From assembly GCA_018883665.1 (NCBI GenBank), contig JAHLFU010000041.1, positions 1 through 15,824 of the forward strand: DNA of 15,824 bases. The letters are read 5' to 3'. This document shows positions 1-8,336 of this stretch, piece by piece. This DNA is from Paraprevotella stercoravium (GTDB lineage Bacteria; Bacteroidota; Bacteroidia; Bacteroidales; Bacteroidaceae). The notes under the pieces are model-generated. The model made no database searches, was not told where the DNA came from, and worked only from the letters and a program-made list of their open reading frames with translations. Position 1 is the stretch's first letter; each line of letters begins with the position of its first letter. The translations under genes were made by a program, and so were the position numbers.

Positions 1-40
1 GATAACCACTCAGGATTAATCTTACCGATTTTTTATAAAA

Positions 41-89
41 ATACATTGTAAAAGGTTAGCTGAATGACAGCTAACCTTTTACAATGTAT
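41..89 (-). terminator. Intrinsic terminator of the patatin-like gene
   Basis: A perfect inverted repeat with 21-base arms (41-61 and 69-89) and a 7-base loop (62-68). On the minus strand the hairpin follows the stop codon of the patatin-like gene by about 43 bases and runs into a T-rich tract (plus-strand A/T run 29-40). Position, stem and T tract fit a factor-independent terminator. The stem is unusually long and perfect. Its outer part is AT-rich, so it could work in both directions. Confidence 0.8.
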
Positions 90-132
90 CATTAAAATCT
101 GCCTCAAAACAAATAATACATAAAACGAATCT

Positions 133-966
133 TTATCGGATTGCACTCAAAACTTTACTAGCACACTCGTACCCTTCCTGATACAAGTCTTCCAGTTTCT
201 TGATATTCTTTTCTATACGGTCTACCACTACGGGCTTTTCCGGACGAATCACAATAAGCTTGCCTTCTTGCTCTAATCGCTCCACCAATTCCAGCTGCTC
301 GTTATAACAGGCACAACGGTGACTGAGCACGACACGCAGACGAGGGTATTTCTTATATATAAAATGTGGAATGCGCAAATCCTGGCTTTTCTTGCGGTAT
401 CCCTTGTTTCGGGTAAGCACCACCACATTCTTTTCATATCCCAAAGCACGGGCACGCTCCACAGGAATGGAATCAACAATGCCGCCATCGAGCATCGGAA
501 TGCCATCGACATAAGCTATCGGACAAACATAGGGAAGGCTGCTTGAGGCCCGGGCGATGGCAATCATACGGTCCCAATCGTTTTTCTCCGAGAGATAACA
601 AGCCTTTCCGGTCAGGCAGTTTGTGGTAACCATCTCAAACACTCCCGGATTGTTGCGGTAAGCCTCAAAATCATAAGGTACGAGACGCTCGGGGAAATCC
701 TGATAGAGCAGCTTCTGATCCAGAATACTATGCTGGGTCCACAGGTACTTCATACCGATGAACTGATATTTTTCCATCATATCAATATTGCTGTACTTGG
801 CGCGGCCACGCTGTCCGCTCATATACGACAAACCGTTGCAGGCTCCGGCCGAAACCCCAACTGCATAAGGAAAGGTAATCCCCTGATCCAAAAAATAATC
901 CAGCACTCCGCAGGTAAACACTCCGCGCATGCCTCCACCTTCCAAAACCAAACCTGTCTTGTCCAT
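133..966 (-). CDS. Patatin-like phospholipase (YjjU/RssA-type)
   Basis: Probable cytoplasmic lipid acyl hydrolase of the patatin family, 277 residues. The oxyanion-hole motif GGGMRG lies at residues 10-15. The nucleophile elbow GVSAG puts the catalytic Ser at 39. The second half of the Ser-Asp dyad is Asp160 in LDGG (159-162). No signal peptide is visible and the protein starts directly with the first beta strand, so it is likely intracellular or membrane-associated. The length matches bacterial YjjU-like proteins, which have a short C-terminal extension after the patatin fold. The ATG follows an A/G-rich leader without a clear Shine-Dalgarno sequence. The gene is transcribed alone, divergent from the aminopeptidase gene. 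The natural substrate cannot be told from sequence. Confidence 0.93.
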   Translation of the reverse strand: MDKTGLVLEGGGMRGVFTCGVLDYFLDQGITFPYAVGVSAGACNGLSYMSGQRGRAKYSNIDMMEKYQFIGMKYLWTQHSILDQKLLYQDFPERLVPYDFEAYRNNPGVFEMVTTNCLTGKACYLSEKNDWDRMIAIARASSSLPYVCPIAYVDGIPMLDGGIVDSIPVERARALGYEKNVVVLTRNKGYRKKSQDLRIPHFIYKKYPRLRVVLSHRCACYNEQLELVERLEQEGKLIVIRPEKPVVVDRIEKNIKKLEDLYQEGYECASKVLSAIR

Positions 967-1040
967 TTTTCTCTCTTTTTACCTTGTGTTCTAAAAAAAC
1001 AATAAAAACAATATATCCGGAAATTTTGCTTTTCAAGCAT

Positions 1041-1048
1041 CAAATATA
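1041..1048 (-). promoter_or_regulatory. Candidate -7 box for the patatin-like gene
   Basis: Read on the minus strand the octamer is TATATTTG, an exact match to the Bacteroides -7 consensus TAnnTTTG. It would give a leader of roughly 70 bases before the ATG at 966. A good -33 TTTG at the expected 19-21 base distance is missing, so this is tentative. A second exact minus-strand match, TATCTTTG, lies at 1104-1111 and also lacks a -33 box. Confidence 0.35.
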
Positions 1049-1134
1049 TAATGGTTTTGGGATTTTTCCGGACAGATTGTTTATAATAAAATTTAATTTC
1101 TTACAAAGATAGTGATTTTCAAAAAGAAAATGAT

Positions 1135-1171
1135 TAATTTTGCTTGATAAACCATTTATTAACTAAATTTG
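1135..1171 (+). promoter_or_regulatory. Two overlapping candidate promoters for the aminopeptidase gene
   Basis: Two exact TAnnTTTG matches lie upstream of the ATG at 1180: TAATTTTG at 1135-1142 and TAAATTTG at 1164-1171. The last four bases of the first (TTTG, 1139-1142) sit 21 bases before the second, so they could also be its -33 element. The first would give a normal leader of about 30 bases. The second would start transcription only a few bases before the ATG, giving a nearly leaderless mRNA. Confidence 0.4.
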
Positions 1172-1179
1172 TTACAATC

Positions 1180-2583
1180 ATGTTGTTTGAAAAACAAACG
1201 TATGCAGACCGCAGAAACAATCTGAAAAAGGCGGTCGGCAACGGATTAATCCTTATTTTCGGTAACAATGACGCCCCATATAATTATCCGGCAAATGTTT
1301 ATAAATTTCGACAGGACAGCTGCTTCCTGTATTACTTCGGACAGCACCGCGACGGACTGGCCGGCATCATCGACATTGACAACAACCGCGAATATCTGAT
1401 CGGTAACGACATCGACATAGAGGACATCGTGTGGTATGGCTCGGTGAACAGTGTGCGCGACATGGCCGATGAATGTGGCGTGGAATATACCGCTCCGATG
1501 AGCGACCTGCAAAAACTGGTGGATCAGGCCAAGGCCAAAGGACAGAAAATCCACTTCCTGCCCCCTTACCGCCACGACATACAGATTCAGATCATGGACC
1601 TGCTGGGCATTCACCCTTCACGCCAGCGCGAAGAAGCTTCTCTGCCACTCATCAAGGCGGTGATTGACCAGAGAGCCGTAAAGTCGGATGCGGAAATCGC
1701 GGAAATAGAGCGTGCCTGCGCCATCGGTTATGAAATGCACACCACAGCCATGAAGCTCTGCCGTCCGGGAATTACCGAACAGGAAATCGCCGGCACCATC
1801 AGCGGTATTGCCGCTTCAAAGGGTTGCATGGTGAGCTTCCCGTCCATCCTGTCCATGCACGGCGAGATTCTGCACGGCTATCCTTATCCACGCCCGTTGG
1901 AAGAAGGCCGTCTGATGCTTTGCGATGCCGGAGCCGAAACAAACGAGAACTATTGCTCTGACCATACCCGTACCACTCCGATCAGTGGTAAGTTCACCCA
2001 GAAGCAGCGCGACATCTACGACATTGTAGTGGAATGTCACGATCATGCTATCCAGGTTGCCAAGCCGGGAGTGAAATGGCTGGATGTTCATTTGAGCATC
2101 GCAACCATCATGACCGAGCGCCTCAAGGCTCTGGGACTGATGAAGGGTAATGTAGACGAAGCCGTAGCCAACGGAGCACATGCCCTGTTCATGCCTCATG
2201 GACTGGGACATATGATGGGTATGGACGTACACGACATGGAAGGTCTGGGACAGCAGTATGTAGGTTATGACGACGAGGTGCGCCCATCTTCTCAGTTCGG
2301 ACTGGCCAGCCTGCGCTGCGGACGTCGCTTGCAGAAGGGTTGGGTCATGACCGACGAGCCGGGCATCTATTTCATTCCGGACCTGATTGACGACTGGAAG
2401 AGCAAAGGCATCAACAAAGACTTCATCAACTTTGAGGCTTTGGAAAGCTATAAGGATTTCGGTGGCATCCGCATTGAAGACGATCTGCTGATTACCGAAG
2501 ACGGCTGCCGCTTCCTGGGCAAGGACAGAATCCCTTATCACGCAGCCGACGTGGAAGAATATCTGGCCAAAAACAGAGGATAA
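1180..2583 (+). CDS. pepP: Xaa-Pro aminopeptidase, M24B family
   Basis: Cytosolic dinuclear metallopeptidase that removes an N-terminal residue preceding proline. It has 467 residues, compared with about 440 in E. coli PepP. An N-terminal aminopeptidase-P domain (about 1-170) precedes the pita-bread catalytic domain. The five expected metal ligands can be placed: Asp249 (CDAGAE), Asp261 (DHTRT), His344 (HGLGHMMGMDVHD), Glu393 (DEPGIYF) and Glu433 (GGIRIEDDLLIT). His340 of the same HGLGH motif is also present. I chose ATG 1180 because MLFEKQTYADRR matches how the family begins. An in-frame TTG at 1144 would add 12 unlikely residues and overlaps promoter-like sequence. The exported C1 peptidase gene follows after 68 bases with no terminator between, so the two may be co-transcribed. 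Confidence 0.95.
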   Translation: MLFEKQTYADRRNNLKKAVGNGLILIFGNNDAPYNYPANVYKFRQDSCFLYYFGQHRDGLAGIIDIDNNREYLIGNDIDIEDIVWYGSVNSVRDMADECGVEYTAPMSDLQKLVDQAKAKGQKIHFLPPYRHDIQIQIMDLLGIHPSRQREEASLPLIKAVIDQRAVKSDAEIAEIERACAIGYEMHTTAMKLCRPGITEQEIAGTISGIAASKGCMVSFPSILSMHGEILHGYPYPRPLEEGRLMLCDAGAETNENYCSDHTRTTPISGKFTQKQRDIYDIVVECHDHAIQVAKPGVKWLDVHLSIATIMTERLKALGLMKGNVDEAVANGAHALFMPHGLGHMMGMDVHDMEGLGQQYVGYDDEVRPSSQFGLASLRCGRRLQKGWVMTDEPGIYFIPDLIDDWKSKGINKDFINFEALESYKDFGGIRIEDDLLITEDGCRFLGKDRIPYHAADVEEYLAKNRG

Positions 2584-2651
2584 ACATCCTCCTAAGAATA
2601 GAATCAGAGTTTATCAATAAATACATTTATTAATCACTATCAAATCTTTAA

Positions 2652-3857
2652 ATGAAAAAGCATTTATTACTTTTTGCATTGGCCATCTGCTCTGTAGGAG
2701 CATTTGCGCAGGACAAGAATGAAAACAAAGAAGAGAAGAAGGATGAAGGATTTGTATTTACAACCGTAAAGGCTAACCCTATCACTTCTATCAAGAATCA
2801 GAACCAGAGCGGTACTTGCTGGTGCTTCAGCTCATTGGCATTCTTCGAGTCAGAGTTGCTCCGTATGGGTAAGGGCGAGCAGGATCTGTGCGAGATGTTC
2901 GTGGTACACAAGACTATGGAAGACCGTGCAAAGCAGGCTGTACGTACTCATGGCGACGTTTCTTACTCTCAGGGCGGTAGCTTCTACGACGTAATCTATT
3001 GCATGGACAAATACGGTATCGTTCCTCAAGAGGCTATGCCTCAGCCGGGAACTCTCTACGGTGACACTCTGCCAAACCACAACGAAGTGGATCTGGTTGC
3101 CAGCGCCTTCGTAAAAGCATTGGCTAAGAGCAACATGAAAAAACTGTCTCCGGTATGGACCAAGGCTTTCAGCGCCATCTATGACGCTTATCTGGGCGAA
3201 TGTCCGGAGAAGTTCACTTACCAGGGTAAGGAGTACACTCCGAAGAGCTACATGGAGAGTCTGGGTCTGAACATGGAGGATTACATTTCTCTGACTTCAT
3301 TCACTCATCACCCATTCTACAAACCGTTCGTCATCGAAGTACAGGACAACTGGCGTTGGGCTTTGTCATACAACCTGCCGATCGATGAACTGATGGAGGT
3401 ATTCGACAACGCTATCAACAACGGTTATACCATTGCATGGGGTTCTGACGTAAGCGAAGGCGGATTCACTCGCGACGGTGTTGCCGTTATGCCAAACATC
3501 AAGGCTGAAGACCTGACCGGTTCTGACGCTGCCCGTTGGTTGGGCCTGACTCCATCACAGCGTTACAGCGAGGCTATCAACAAGCCTGCTCCTGAAATGA
3601 AGATCACTCAGGAGATGCGTCAGGAGGCTTACGACAATTGGGAAACTACCGACGACCACGGTATGCAGATCTATGGTATCGCCAAGGATCAGACCGGCAA
3701 GGAATACTACATGGTGAAGAACTCATGGGGTAACGCCGGCAAGTACAAGGGTGTATGGTATGCATCCAAGGCTTTCGTAGCTTACAAGACCATGAACATC
3801 GTCGTTCACAAGGATGCAGTGCCTAAGGCTATCCTGAAGAAACTCGGTTTGAAATAA
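2652..3857 (+). CDS. Exported C1B cysteine peptidase (bleomycin hydrolase/aminopeptidase C-like)
   Basis: Papain-fold cysteine peptidase of the C1B branch, 401 residues. A signal peptide covers residues 1-20 (MKKHLLLFALAICSVGAFAQ), ending in AFA-Q, which fits cleavage after Ala19. A short Lys/Glu-rich linker follows. The active site is complete: oxyanion Gln50, nucleophile Cys56 (GTCWCF), His336 (DDHGMQIYG) and Asn357 (KNSWG). The insert between Cys and His is long, as in bleomycin hydrolases. Classical members are cytosolic hexameric aminopeptidases, so export suggests a periplasmic or surface role in peptide use. The codons (many ggt, gct, cgt, aag) look like those of a highly expressed gene, more so than the neighbours; this is an impression, not a calculation. 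A terminator follows at 3935. Confidence 0.93.
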   Translation: MKKHLLLFALAICSVGAFAQDKNENKEEKKDEGFVFTTVKANPITSIKNQNQSGTCWCFSSLAFFESELLRMGKGEQDLCEMFVVHKTMEDRAKQAVRTHGDVSYSQGGSFYDVIYCMDKYGIVPQEAMPQPGTLYGDTLPNHNEVDLVASAFVKALAKSNMKKLSPVWTKAFSAIYDAYLGECPEKFTYQGKEYTPKSYMESLGLNMEDYISLTSFTHHPFYKPFVIEVQDNWRWALSYNLPIDELMEVFDNAINNGYTIAWGSDVSEGGFTRDGVAVMPNIKAEDLTGSDAARWLGLTPSQRYSEAINKPAPEMKITQEMRQEAYDNWETTDDHGMQIYGIAKDQTGKEYYMVKNSWGNAGKYKGVWYASKAFVAYKTMNIVVHKDAVPKAILKKLGLK

Positions 3858-4177
3858 TACAATCAAGCCTAACAGAGGGGAAAAGACCAGAATGACTATT
3901 CCCCAAAGTTACAGATTGTAACGATAATACTTGGAAGGGTCGTATCAAGCTCTATATGGAGTAATGATACGACCCTTTCTTTGTTGTTCGGATGTTCAAG
4001 AAACAGAAAACCGACATGCTACCAGTCCATTATTAAAAAGAAGTATCATCTGCAAAAAAAACATAGAGACCCACCAAAGTCTTGTTTTTTTTTACTATTT
4101 TTACAGATTAAATTGGCATATGCGCATTTTGCCCGAATGCCATCTGACTGTGAAGAAAAAGAAAAAAACAATATATA
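3858..4177. other. 320-base intergenic region between the C1 peptidase gene and recJ
   Basis: It holds a weak 6-base-pair hairpin (GGGGAA 3877-3882 / TTCCCC 3899-3904), the strong terminator at 3935-3984, and an A-run/T-run pair (4054-4062 and 4084-4093) that could form a second, weaker bidirectional hairpin. No convincing TAnnTTTG box for recJ is visible. The nearest are TATTTTTA at 4096-4103 and TAAATTGG at 4109-4116, each with one mismatch and no good -33 box. The bases before recJ are an A-rich leader. The open frames here overlap the terminator or recJ and do not look real. Confidence 0.6.
3935..3984 (+). terminator. Intrinsic terminator after the C1 peptidase gene
   Basis: Perfect 13-base arms AAGGGTCGTATCA (3935-3947) and TGATACGACCCTT (3965-3977) enclose a 17-base loop that can itself pair (CTC/GAG). 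A T-rich run follows (TTTCTTTGTTGTT). It lies 77 bases after the stop codon of the C1 peptidase gene and separates that unit from recJ. Confidence 0.85.
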
Positions 4178-5902
4178 ATGAACTACGAATGGAAATTCAA
4201 ATCACAAACACCCGAAGAAGCGGAAGAAGCCAAACTTCTGGCTAAGGAGTTGGGAATCCATCCGATATTCGGAAAACTGCTCCTACAGCGGAATATCCAT
4301 ACGGCTAAGGAAGCCCGGAAATTCTTCCGGCCTCAGCTCACCGGCCTGCACGACCCTTTTCTGATGAATGATATGGACGTGGCTGTCAAACGGCTGAACA
4401 AGGCGCTCGGAGAAAAGGAACGTATCATGGTATACGGAGACTATGATGTGGACGGATGCACTGCAGTGGCGCTGGTCTACAAATTCCTGCAACAATTCTA
4501 CTCCAACATTGAATACTATATTCCCGACCGATATGACGAAGGATATGGTGTATCGATCAAAGGCGTAGACTACGCGCACAGCATCGGCGTAAAGCTCATC
4601 ATCGTGCTGGACTGCGGTATCAAGGCGGTTGAAGAAATCGCCTATGCCAAGGAAAAAGGCATTGACTTCATCATCTGCGACCACCATGTACCGGACGAGA
4701 TCCTGCCTCCGGCATATGCTATCCTGAATCCCAAACGGACGGATTCGACCTATCCTTATCCTCATCTGTCGGGATGCGGTGTGGGATTCAAATTCATGCA
4801 GGCTTTTGCCCTGAGCAACGGCATCGAATTCAGCCAGCTCATCCCGCTGTTGGATTTCTGTGCCGTAAGCATCGCATCGGACATCGTACCGATTATGGGC
4901 GAAAACCGTATTCTGGCCTATCATGGACTGAAGCAGCTGAACTCCAACCCGAGCATCGGCCTGAAAGCCATTATCGACATCTGCGGACTGGGAGAAAAGG
5001 AACTGATGATGGCCGACATCATTTTCAAGATCGGACCGCGCATCAATGCTTCCGGAAGAATGCAGAACGGAAAGGAAGCCGTGGAACTACTGGTTGAAAA
5101 GGATTACAAAGCCGCATTGGAAAAGGCCAACCAGATCAACCAATACAACGAACAGCGTAAGGATCTGGACAAATCAATGACCGAAGAGGCCAACCGCATT
5201 GTGGAGAACCTCAATGACAAAAACGAAAAGAAGGCCATCGTGATCTACAACGAGGAATGGCACAAAGGAGTGATCGGCATCGTGGCTTCCCGACTGACCG
5301 AAATATATTACCGCCCTTCAGTGGTGCTGACACGCACCGACGATCTGGCTACCGGCTCCGCCCGCTCGGTATCGGGCTTTGACGTGTATAAAGCCATTGA
5401 AAGCTGCCGGGACCTGCTGGAGAATTTCGGCGGGCATACCTACGCAGCCGGACTGTCGATGAAAGTGGAGCATGTGGAAGAGTTCAGCCGCCGGTTTGAA
5501 CACTATGTGGAACAACATATCGAACCGGAACAGACTCACGCCATTCTGGATATTGACGGTGTGCTCGATTTCCGGGAAATCACACACAAGTTCCATCATG
5601 ACCTGAAAAAGTTCAACCCCTTCGGACCGGATAATCCGAAACCGATATTCAGCACCTTCCACGTGTATGATTACGGTACCAGCAAGGTGGTGGGCCGCGA
5701 ACAGGAGCATATCAAACTGGAACTGGTGGACAACAAAAGCAACAATGTGATGAACGGAATCGCTTTCGGACAAAGTTCACAGGCCCGTTACATCAAAACG
5801 AAACGCTCGTTTGACATCTGCTACACCGTAGAAGAAAATACCCACAAACGGGGCGAAGTGCAATTACAGATCGAAGACATACGTCCCACCGGCATGGACT
5901 AA
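4178..5902 (+). CDS. recJ: Single-stranded-DNA-specific exonuclease RecJ
   Basis: 5'-to-3' single-strand DNA exonuclease of the DHH phosphoesterase family. It resects ends for RecF-pathway recombination and acts in mismatch and base-excision repair. The protein has 574 residues, the usual RecJ core length. Metal-binding motifs are in order: DYDVDG (Asp88, Asp90, Asp92), DCG (Asp145) and DHH (168-170). GCGVGFKF (199-206) follows. The DHHA1 half carries GSARS (393-397, usually GSGRS) and GGH (418-420). A C-terminal OB-like part runs from about 460 to 574. The ATG at 4178 follows an A-rich leader without a Shine-Dalgarno sequence and gives the expected N-terminus. recQ begins 17 bases after the stop, so RecJ and its usual helicase partner are almost certainly co-transcribed. 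Confidence 0.96.
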   Translation: MNYEWKFKSQTPEEAEEAKLLAKELGIHPIFGKLLLQRNIHTAKEARKFFRPQLTGLHDPFLMNDMDVAVKRLNKALGEKERIMVYGDYDVDGCTAVALVYKFLQQFYSNIEYYIPDRYDEGYGVSIKGVDYAHSIGVKLIIVLDCGIKAVEEIAYAKEKGIDFIICDHHVPDEILPPAYAILNPKRTDSTYPYPHLSGCGVGFKFMQAFALSNGIEFSQLIPLLDFCAVSIASDIVPIMGENRILAYHGLKQLNSNPSIGLKAIIDICGLGEKELMMADIIFKIGPRINASGRMQNGKEAVELLVEKDYKAALEKANQINQYNEQRKDLDKSMTEEANRIVENLNDKNEKKAIVIYNEEWHKGVIGIVASRLTEIYYRPSVVLTRTDDLATGSARSVSGFDVYKAIESCRDLLENFGGHTYAAGLSMKVEHVEEFSRRFEHYVEQHIEPEQTHAILDIDGVLDFREITHKFHHDLKKFNPFGPDNPKPIFSTFHVYDYGTSKVVGREQEHIKLELVDNKSNNVMNGIAFGQSSQARYIKTKRSFDICYTVEENTHKRGEVQLQIEDIRPTGMD

Positions 5903-5919
5903 CGCCCGATAGCTGAAAC

Positions 5920-7860
5920 ATGATGACGGAAGACAAATATCACATAATACTGAAACAATACTGGGGCTATGATGATTTCCGGGGCATTCAGCAGGAAATC
6001 ATCCATAGCATCGGTAGCGGAAAAGACACCCTGGGACTGATGCCTACCGGAGGAGGAAAATCCATAGCCTTTCAGGTTCCGGCATTGGCTCAGGAAGGGA
6101 TCTGTATCGTGATCACTCCCCTGATAGCCCTGATGAAAGATCAGGTGGACAACCTGAAAAAACGGGGCATCAAAGCTGCCGCCATCTATTCCGGCCTGAC
6201 GCACAATGAAATACTGGTCACCCTGGAAAACTGCATCTTCGGCGACTACAAGTTTCTGTACGTATCGCCCGAACGCCTGTCGTCCGAACTGTTTCTCATC
6301 AAACTGAAACGGATGCGGGTAAGTTTCATCACGGTTGACGAAGCGCACTGCATCTCACAATGGGGCTATGACTTCCGTCCGTCGTATATTAAAATCGCAG
6401 ATCTCCGGAAAGTAATTCCCGAAGCTCCCGTGCTGGCGCTTACCGCCACCGCTACCCCCGAGGTCGTGAAGGATATCCAGGATAAGCTGCATTTCCGGGA
6501 AGAAAATGTCTTCAAGATGAGCTTTGCCCGAAAGAACCTGGCTTATGTAGTGCGCCACACCGAAGACAAGGAAACCGAGCTGAAGCATATCATCAGCAGC
6601 ATACCAGGAACAGTGATTGTATACTGCCGCAGCCGAAAAGGATGCAAGGAGCTGGCTGCACAACTGAAAGAACAGGGACTGACCGCTACCTTTTATCATG
6701 CCGGACTGAGCAACAGCGAAAAAGACGAGCGCCAGAAACTGTGGCAGACAGACCAATGCCGGATCATGGTAGCCACCAACGCCTTCGGCATGGGCATCGA
6801 CAAACCGGACGTGCGACTGGTTGTGCATATGGATGTGCCCGACTCTCCCGAAGCCTATTTTCAGGAGGCCGGACGCGCCGGACGTGACGGAAAAAAGGCT
6901 TATGCGGTACTGCTCTATAATGCCAGCGACAAGACCAAACTGATGAAACGCATACCGGATACATTTCCCGACCGGGATTTCATCAAGGAAATCTACGAGC
7001 ATATCTGTTACTATTACCAGATGGCAATGGGCGACGGACTGAATGTGGTCCGCGAATTCAACCTGAACGAGTTCTGCCGGAACTTCAAGCATTTTCCGGT
7101 GCCCACAGACAGCGCCTTGAGAATTCTTACCCGGGCGGGTTATCTGGAATACATCGACGAACAGGAAAACGAATCCCGACTGATATTCCTGGTGCGCCGC
7201 GACGAATTATATCATCTGGACGGACTGGAACCGGAATACGAATCGTTGATCCAGGCTGTGCTGCGAAGCTATGGAGGGATATTCAGTGACTATATCATCA
7301 TTGACGAAGCACTGCTGGGCAAACAAACCGGTATGGACCGGGAATCTATATATCGGGGACTGATTGCCTTGAGCAAAAGAAGAATCATCAGCTACATCCC
7401 TTATAAAAAGACTCCATACATTCGCTTTGCCCAAAAGAGAGTAGAAACGGCACGCATCGTCATCTCCAAAGAAATATACGAGGACCGGAAAGAAAAATAT
7501 GAGGCACGCATACAGGCTATGATCGATTATGCCACTCGTGATGACCGTTGCCGAAGCCGTATGCTGCTGGCTTATTTTGGAGAAGACAGCGAAGAAAACT
7601 GCCAGAGCTGCGACGTATGCCTGAAAAAAAACAGTGCCGGAATCAGTCAGGGACTGGCTGAGAATATAGAAAAAAGAATCAGGAAAATATTACTGGAACA
7701 TACGGAAATGCCGATCCACGACATAGATTTTCCGGGCATCAGCAGAGAAACAACAGGAATTATCCTGCATCAGATGGTACTCGAAGAAAAGATCCGGCTG
7801 GAAGACGGTATAATCAGTCTGCCACCGGAAACCGCTCCTGAAAACAAAACAGTCTCCTAA
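5920..7860 (+). CDS. recQ: ATP-dependent DNA helicase RecQ
   Basis: 3'-to-5' superfamily 2 DNA helicase that unwinds DNA for RecJ resection and recombination control. It has 646 residues. Seen in order: motif 0 (WGYDDFRGIQQ, 15-25), Walker A TGGGKS with Lys47, DEAH (140-143) followed by the aromatic-rich loop CISQWGYDFRPS, TATAT, and motif VI QEAGRAGRDG (315-324). The RecQ-C-terminal zinc site has Cys544, Cys561, Cys564 and Cys567 in the usual X16-X2-X2 spacing, followed by a winged-helix-sized region. No clear HRDC domain can be recognised at the C-terminus. ATG occurs twice at the start (5920 and 5923), so either could be used. It follows recJ by 17 bases and precedes the DUF454 gene by 6. 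Confidence 0.96.
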   Translation: MMTEDKYHIILKQYWGYDDFRGIQQEIIHSIGSGKDTLGLMPTGGGKSIAFQVPALAQEGICIVITPLIALMKDQVDNLKKRGIKAAAIYSGLTHNEILVTLENCIFGDYKFLYVSPERLSSELFLIKLKRMRVSFITVDEAHCISQWGYDFRPSYIKIADLRKVIPEAPVLALTATATPEVVKDIQDKLHFREENVFKMSFARKNLAYVVRHTEDKETELKHIISSIPGTVIVYCRSRKGCKELAAQLKEQGLTATFYHAGLSNSEKDERQKLWQTDQCRIMVATNAFGMGIDKPDVRLVVHMDVPDSPEAYFQEAGRAGRDGKKAYAVLLYNASDKTKLMKRIPDTFPDRDFIKEIYEHICYYYQMAMGDGLNVVREFNLNEFCRNFKHFPVPTDSALRILTRAGYLEYIDEQENESRLIFLVRRDELYHLDGLEPEYESLIQAVLRSYGGIFSDYIIIDEALLGKQTGMDRESIYRGLIALSKRRIISYIPYKKTPYIRFAQKRVETARIVISKEIYEDRKEKYEARIQAMIDYATRDDRCRSRMLLAYFGEDSEENCQSCDVCLKKNSAGISQGLAENIEKRIRKILLEHTEMPIHDIDFPGISRETTGIILHQMVLEEKIRLEDGIISLPPETAPENKTVS

Positions 7861-7866
7861 ACGAAT

Positions 7867-8226
7867 ATGAGAATATTGCTGATTGTATGCGGCTGTATGG
7901 CCATGATTCTGGGTATTATGGGGATTTTTCTACCTCTGCTGCCCACAACTCCATTCCTACTGTTGGCAGCAGCCTGCTTTTTCCGAAGCTCTCCCCGACT
8001 CTATCAATGGCTTATCAATCATAAACAGATGGGGCCCTATATCCGTAACTTCAGAGAACACAAGGCCATTCCTCTGAAAGCGAAGATCATCTCGGTGAGC
8101 ATGGTCTGGATTACCATGCTCATTGCCGCCTTCGGGGTAGTACCCTATCTCTGGATACGCATCGGACTGCTCTTGCTGGCCGCAGCCATTTCCTGCCACA
8201 TTCTTTCTTATAAGACCTTGAAATAA
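7867..8226 (+). CDS. DUF454 (YbaN-like) inner-membrane protein
   Basis: A 119-residue membrane protein resembling the YbaN/DUF454 family, whose function is unknown. A hydrophobic hairpin covers about residues 3-37 with the family-like PLLPTTPFLLLAAACFFRSS stretch. A basic loop (SSPRLYQWLINHKQMGPYI) follows, then a second hydrophobic hairpin at about 76-113. The start is 6 bases after the recQ stop, so it is probably the last gene of the recJ-recQ transcript. No T-rich hairpin is visible between its stop and the next promoter. What it does in a repair operon is not evident, and the link may only be positional. Confidence 0.85.
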   Translation: MRILLIVCGCMAMILGIMGIFLPLLPTTPFLLLAAACFFRSSPRLYQWLINHKQMGPYIRNFREHKAIPLKAKIISVSMVWITMLIAAFGVVPYLWIRIGLLLLAAAISCHILSYKTLK

Positions 8227-8286
8227 ACCGCTTTCCCTGACCTGACAAGGAAAGTAATGCAATCTGGTTGCAAAAGATGTTTCCCT

Positions 8287-8318
8287 GTTGTATGCTCCGG
8301 GATTTTATCGTATTTTTG
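8287..8318 (+). promoter_or_regulatory. Promoter of the metal-efflux unit
   Basis: GTTG at 8287-8290 (three of four bases of the -33 TTTG), a 20-base spacer, and TATTTTTG at 8311-8318, an exact TAnnTTTG -7 match. Transcription would begin near 8325, giving a 10-15 base leader before ATG 8337. It is the best-spaced Bacteroides-type promoter in the window. It separates the repair cluster from the metal genes. Confidence 0.6.
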
Positions 8319-8336
8319 CAACAGAAAAATAAAATC

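Noticed and set aside
1144..1179. Upstream TTG start for the Xaa-Pro aminopeptidase
   Set aside because: The added 12 residues do not match how the family begins, and the segment contains a promoter-like TAAATTTG box.
1816..2541. 241-codon minus-strand open frame inside the pepP gene
   Set aside because: It is antisense to a well-supported enzyme gene with all catalytic motifs; the predicted protein shows no recognisable domain and no leader or promoter is visible.
3931..4245. 104-codon plus-strand open frame between the C1 peptidase gene and recJ
   Set aside because: It begins at a non-ATG codon, runs through the terminator hairpin and overlaps the start of recJ in another frame.
4283..4924. 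213-codon minus-strand open frame inside recJ
   Set aside because: Antisense shadow of the RecJ catalytic region; no domain recognised.
6355..7092. 245-codon minus-strand open frame inside recQ
   Set aside because: Antisense shadow of the helicase core; low-complexity hydrophobic protein without family motifs.
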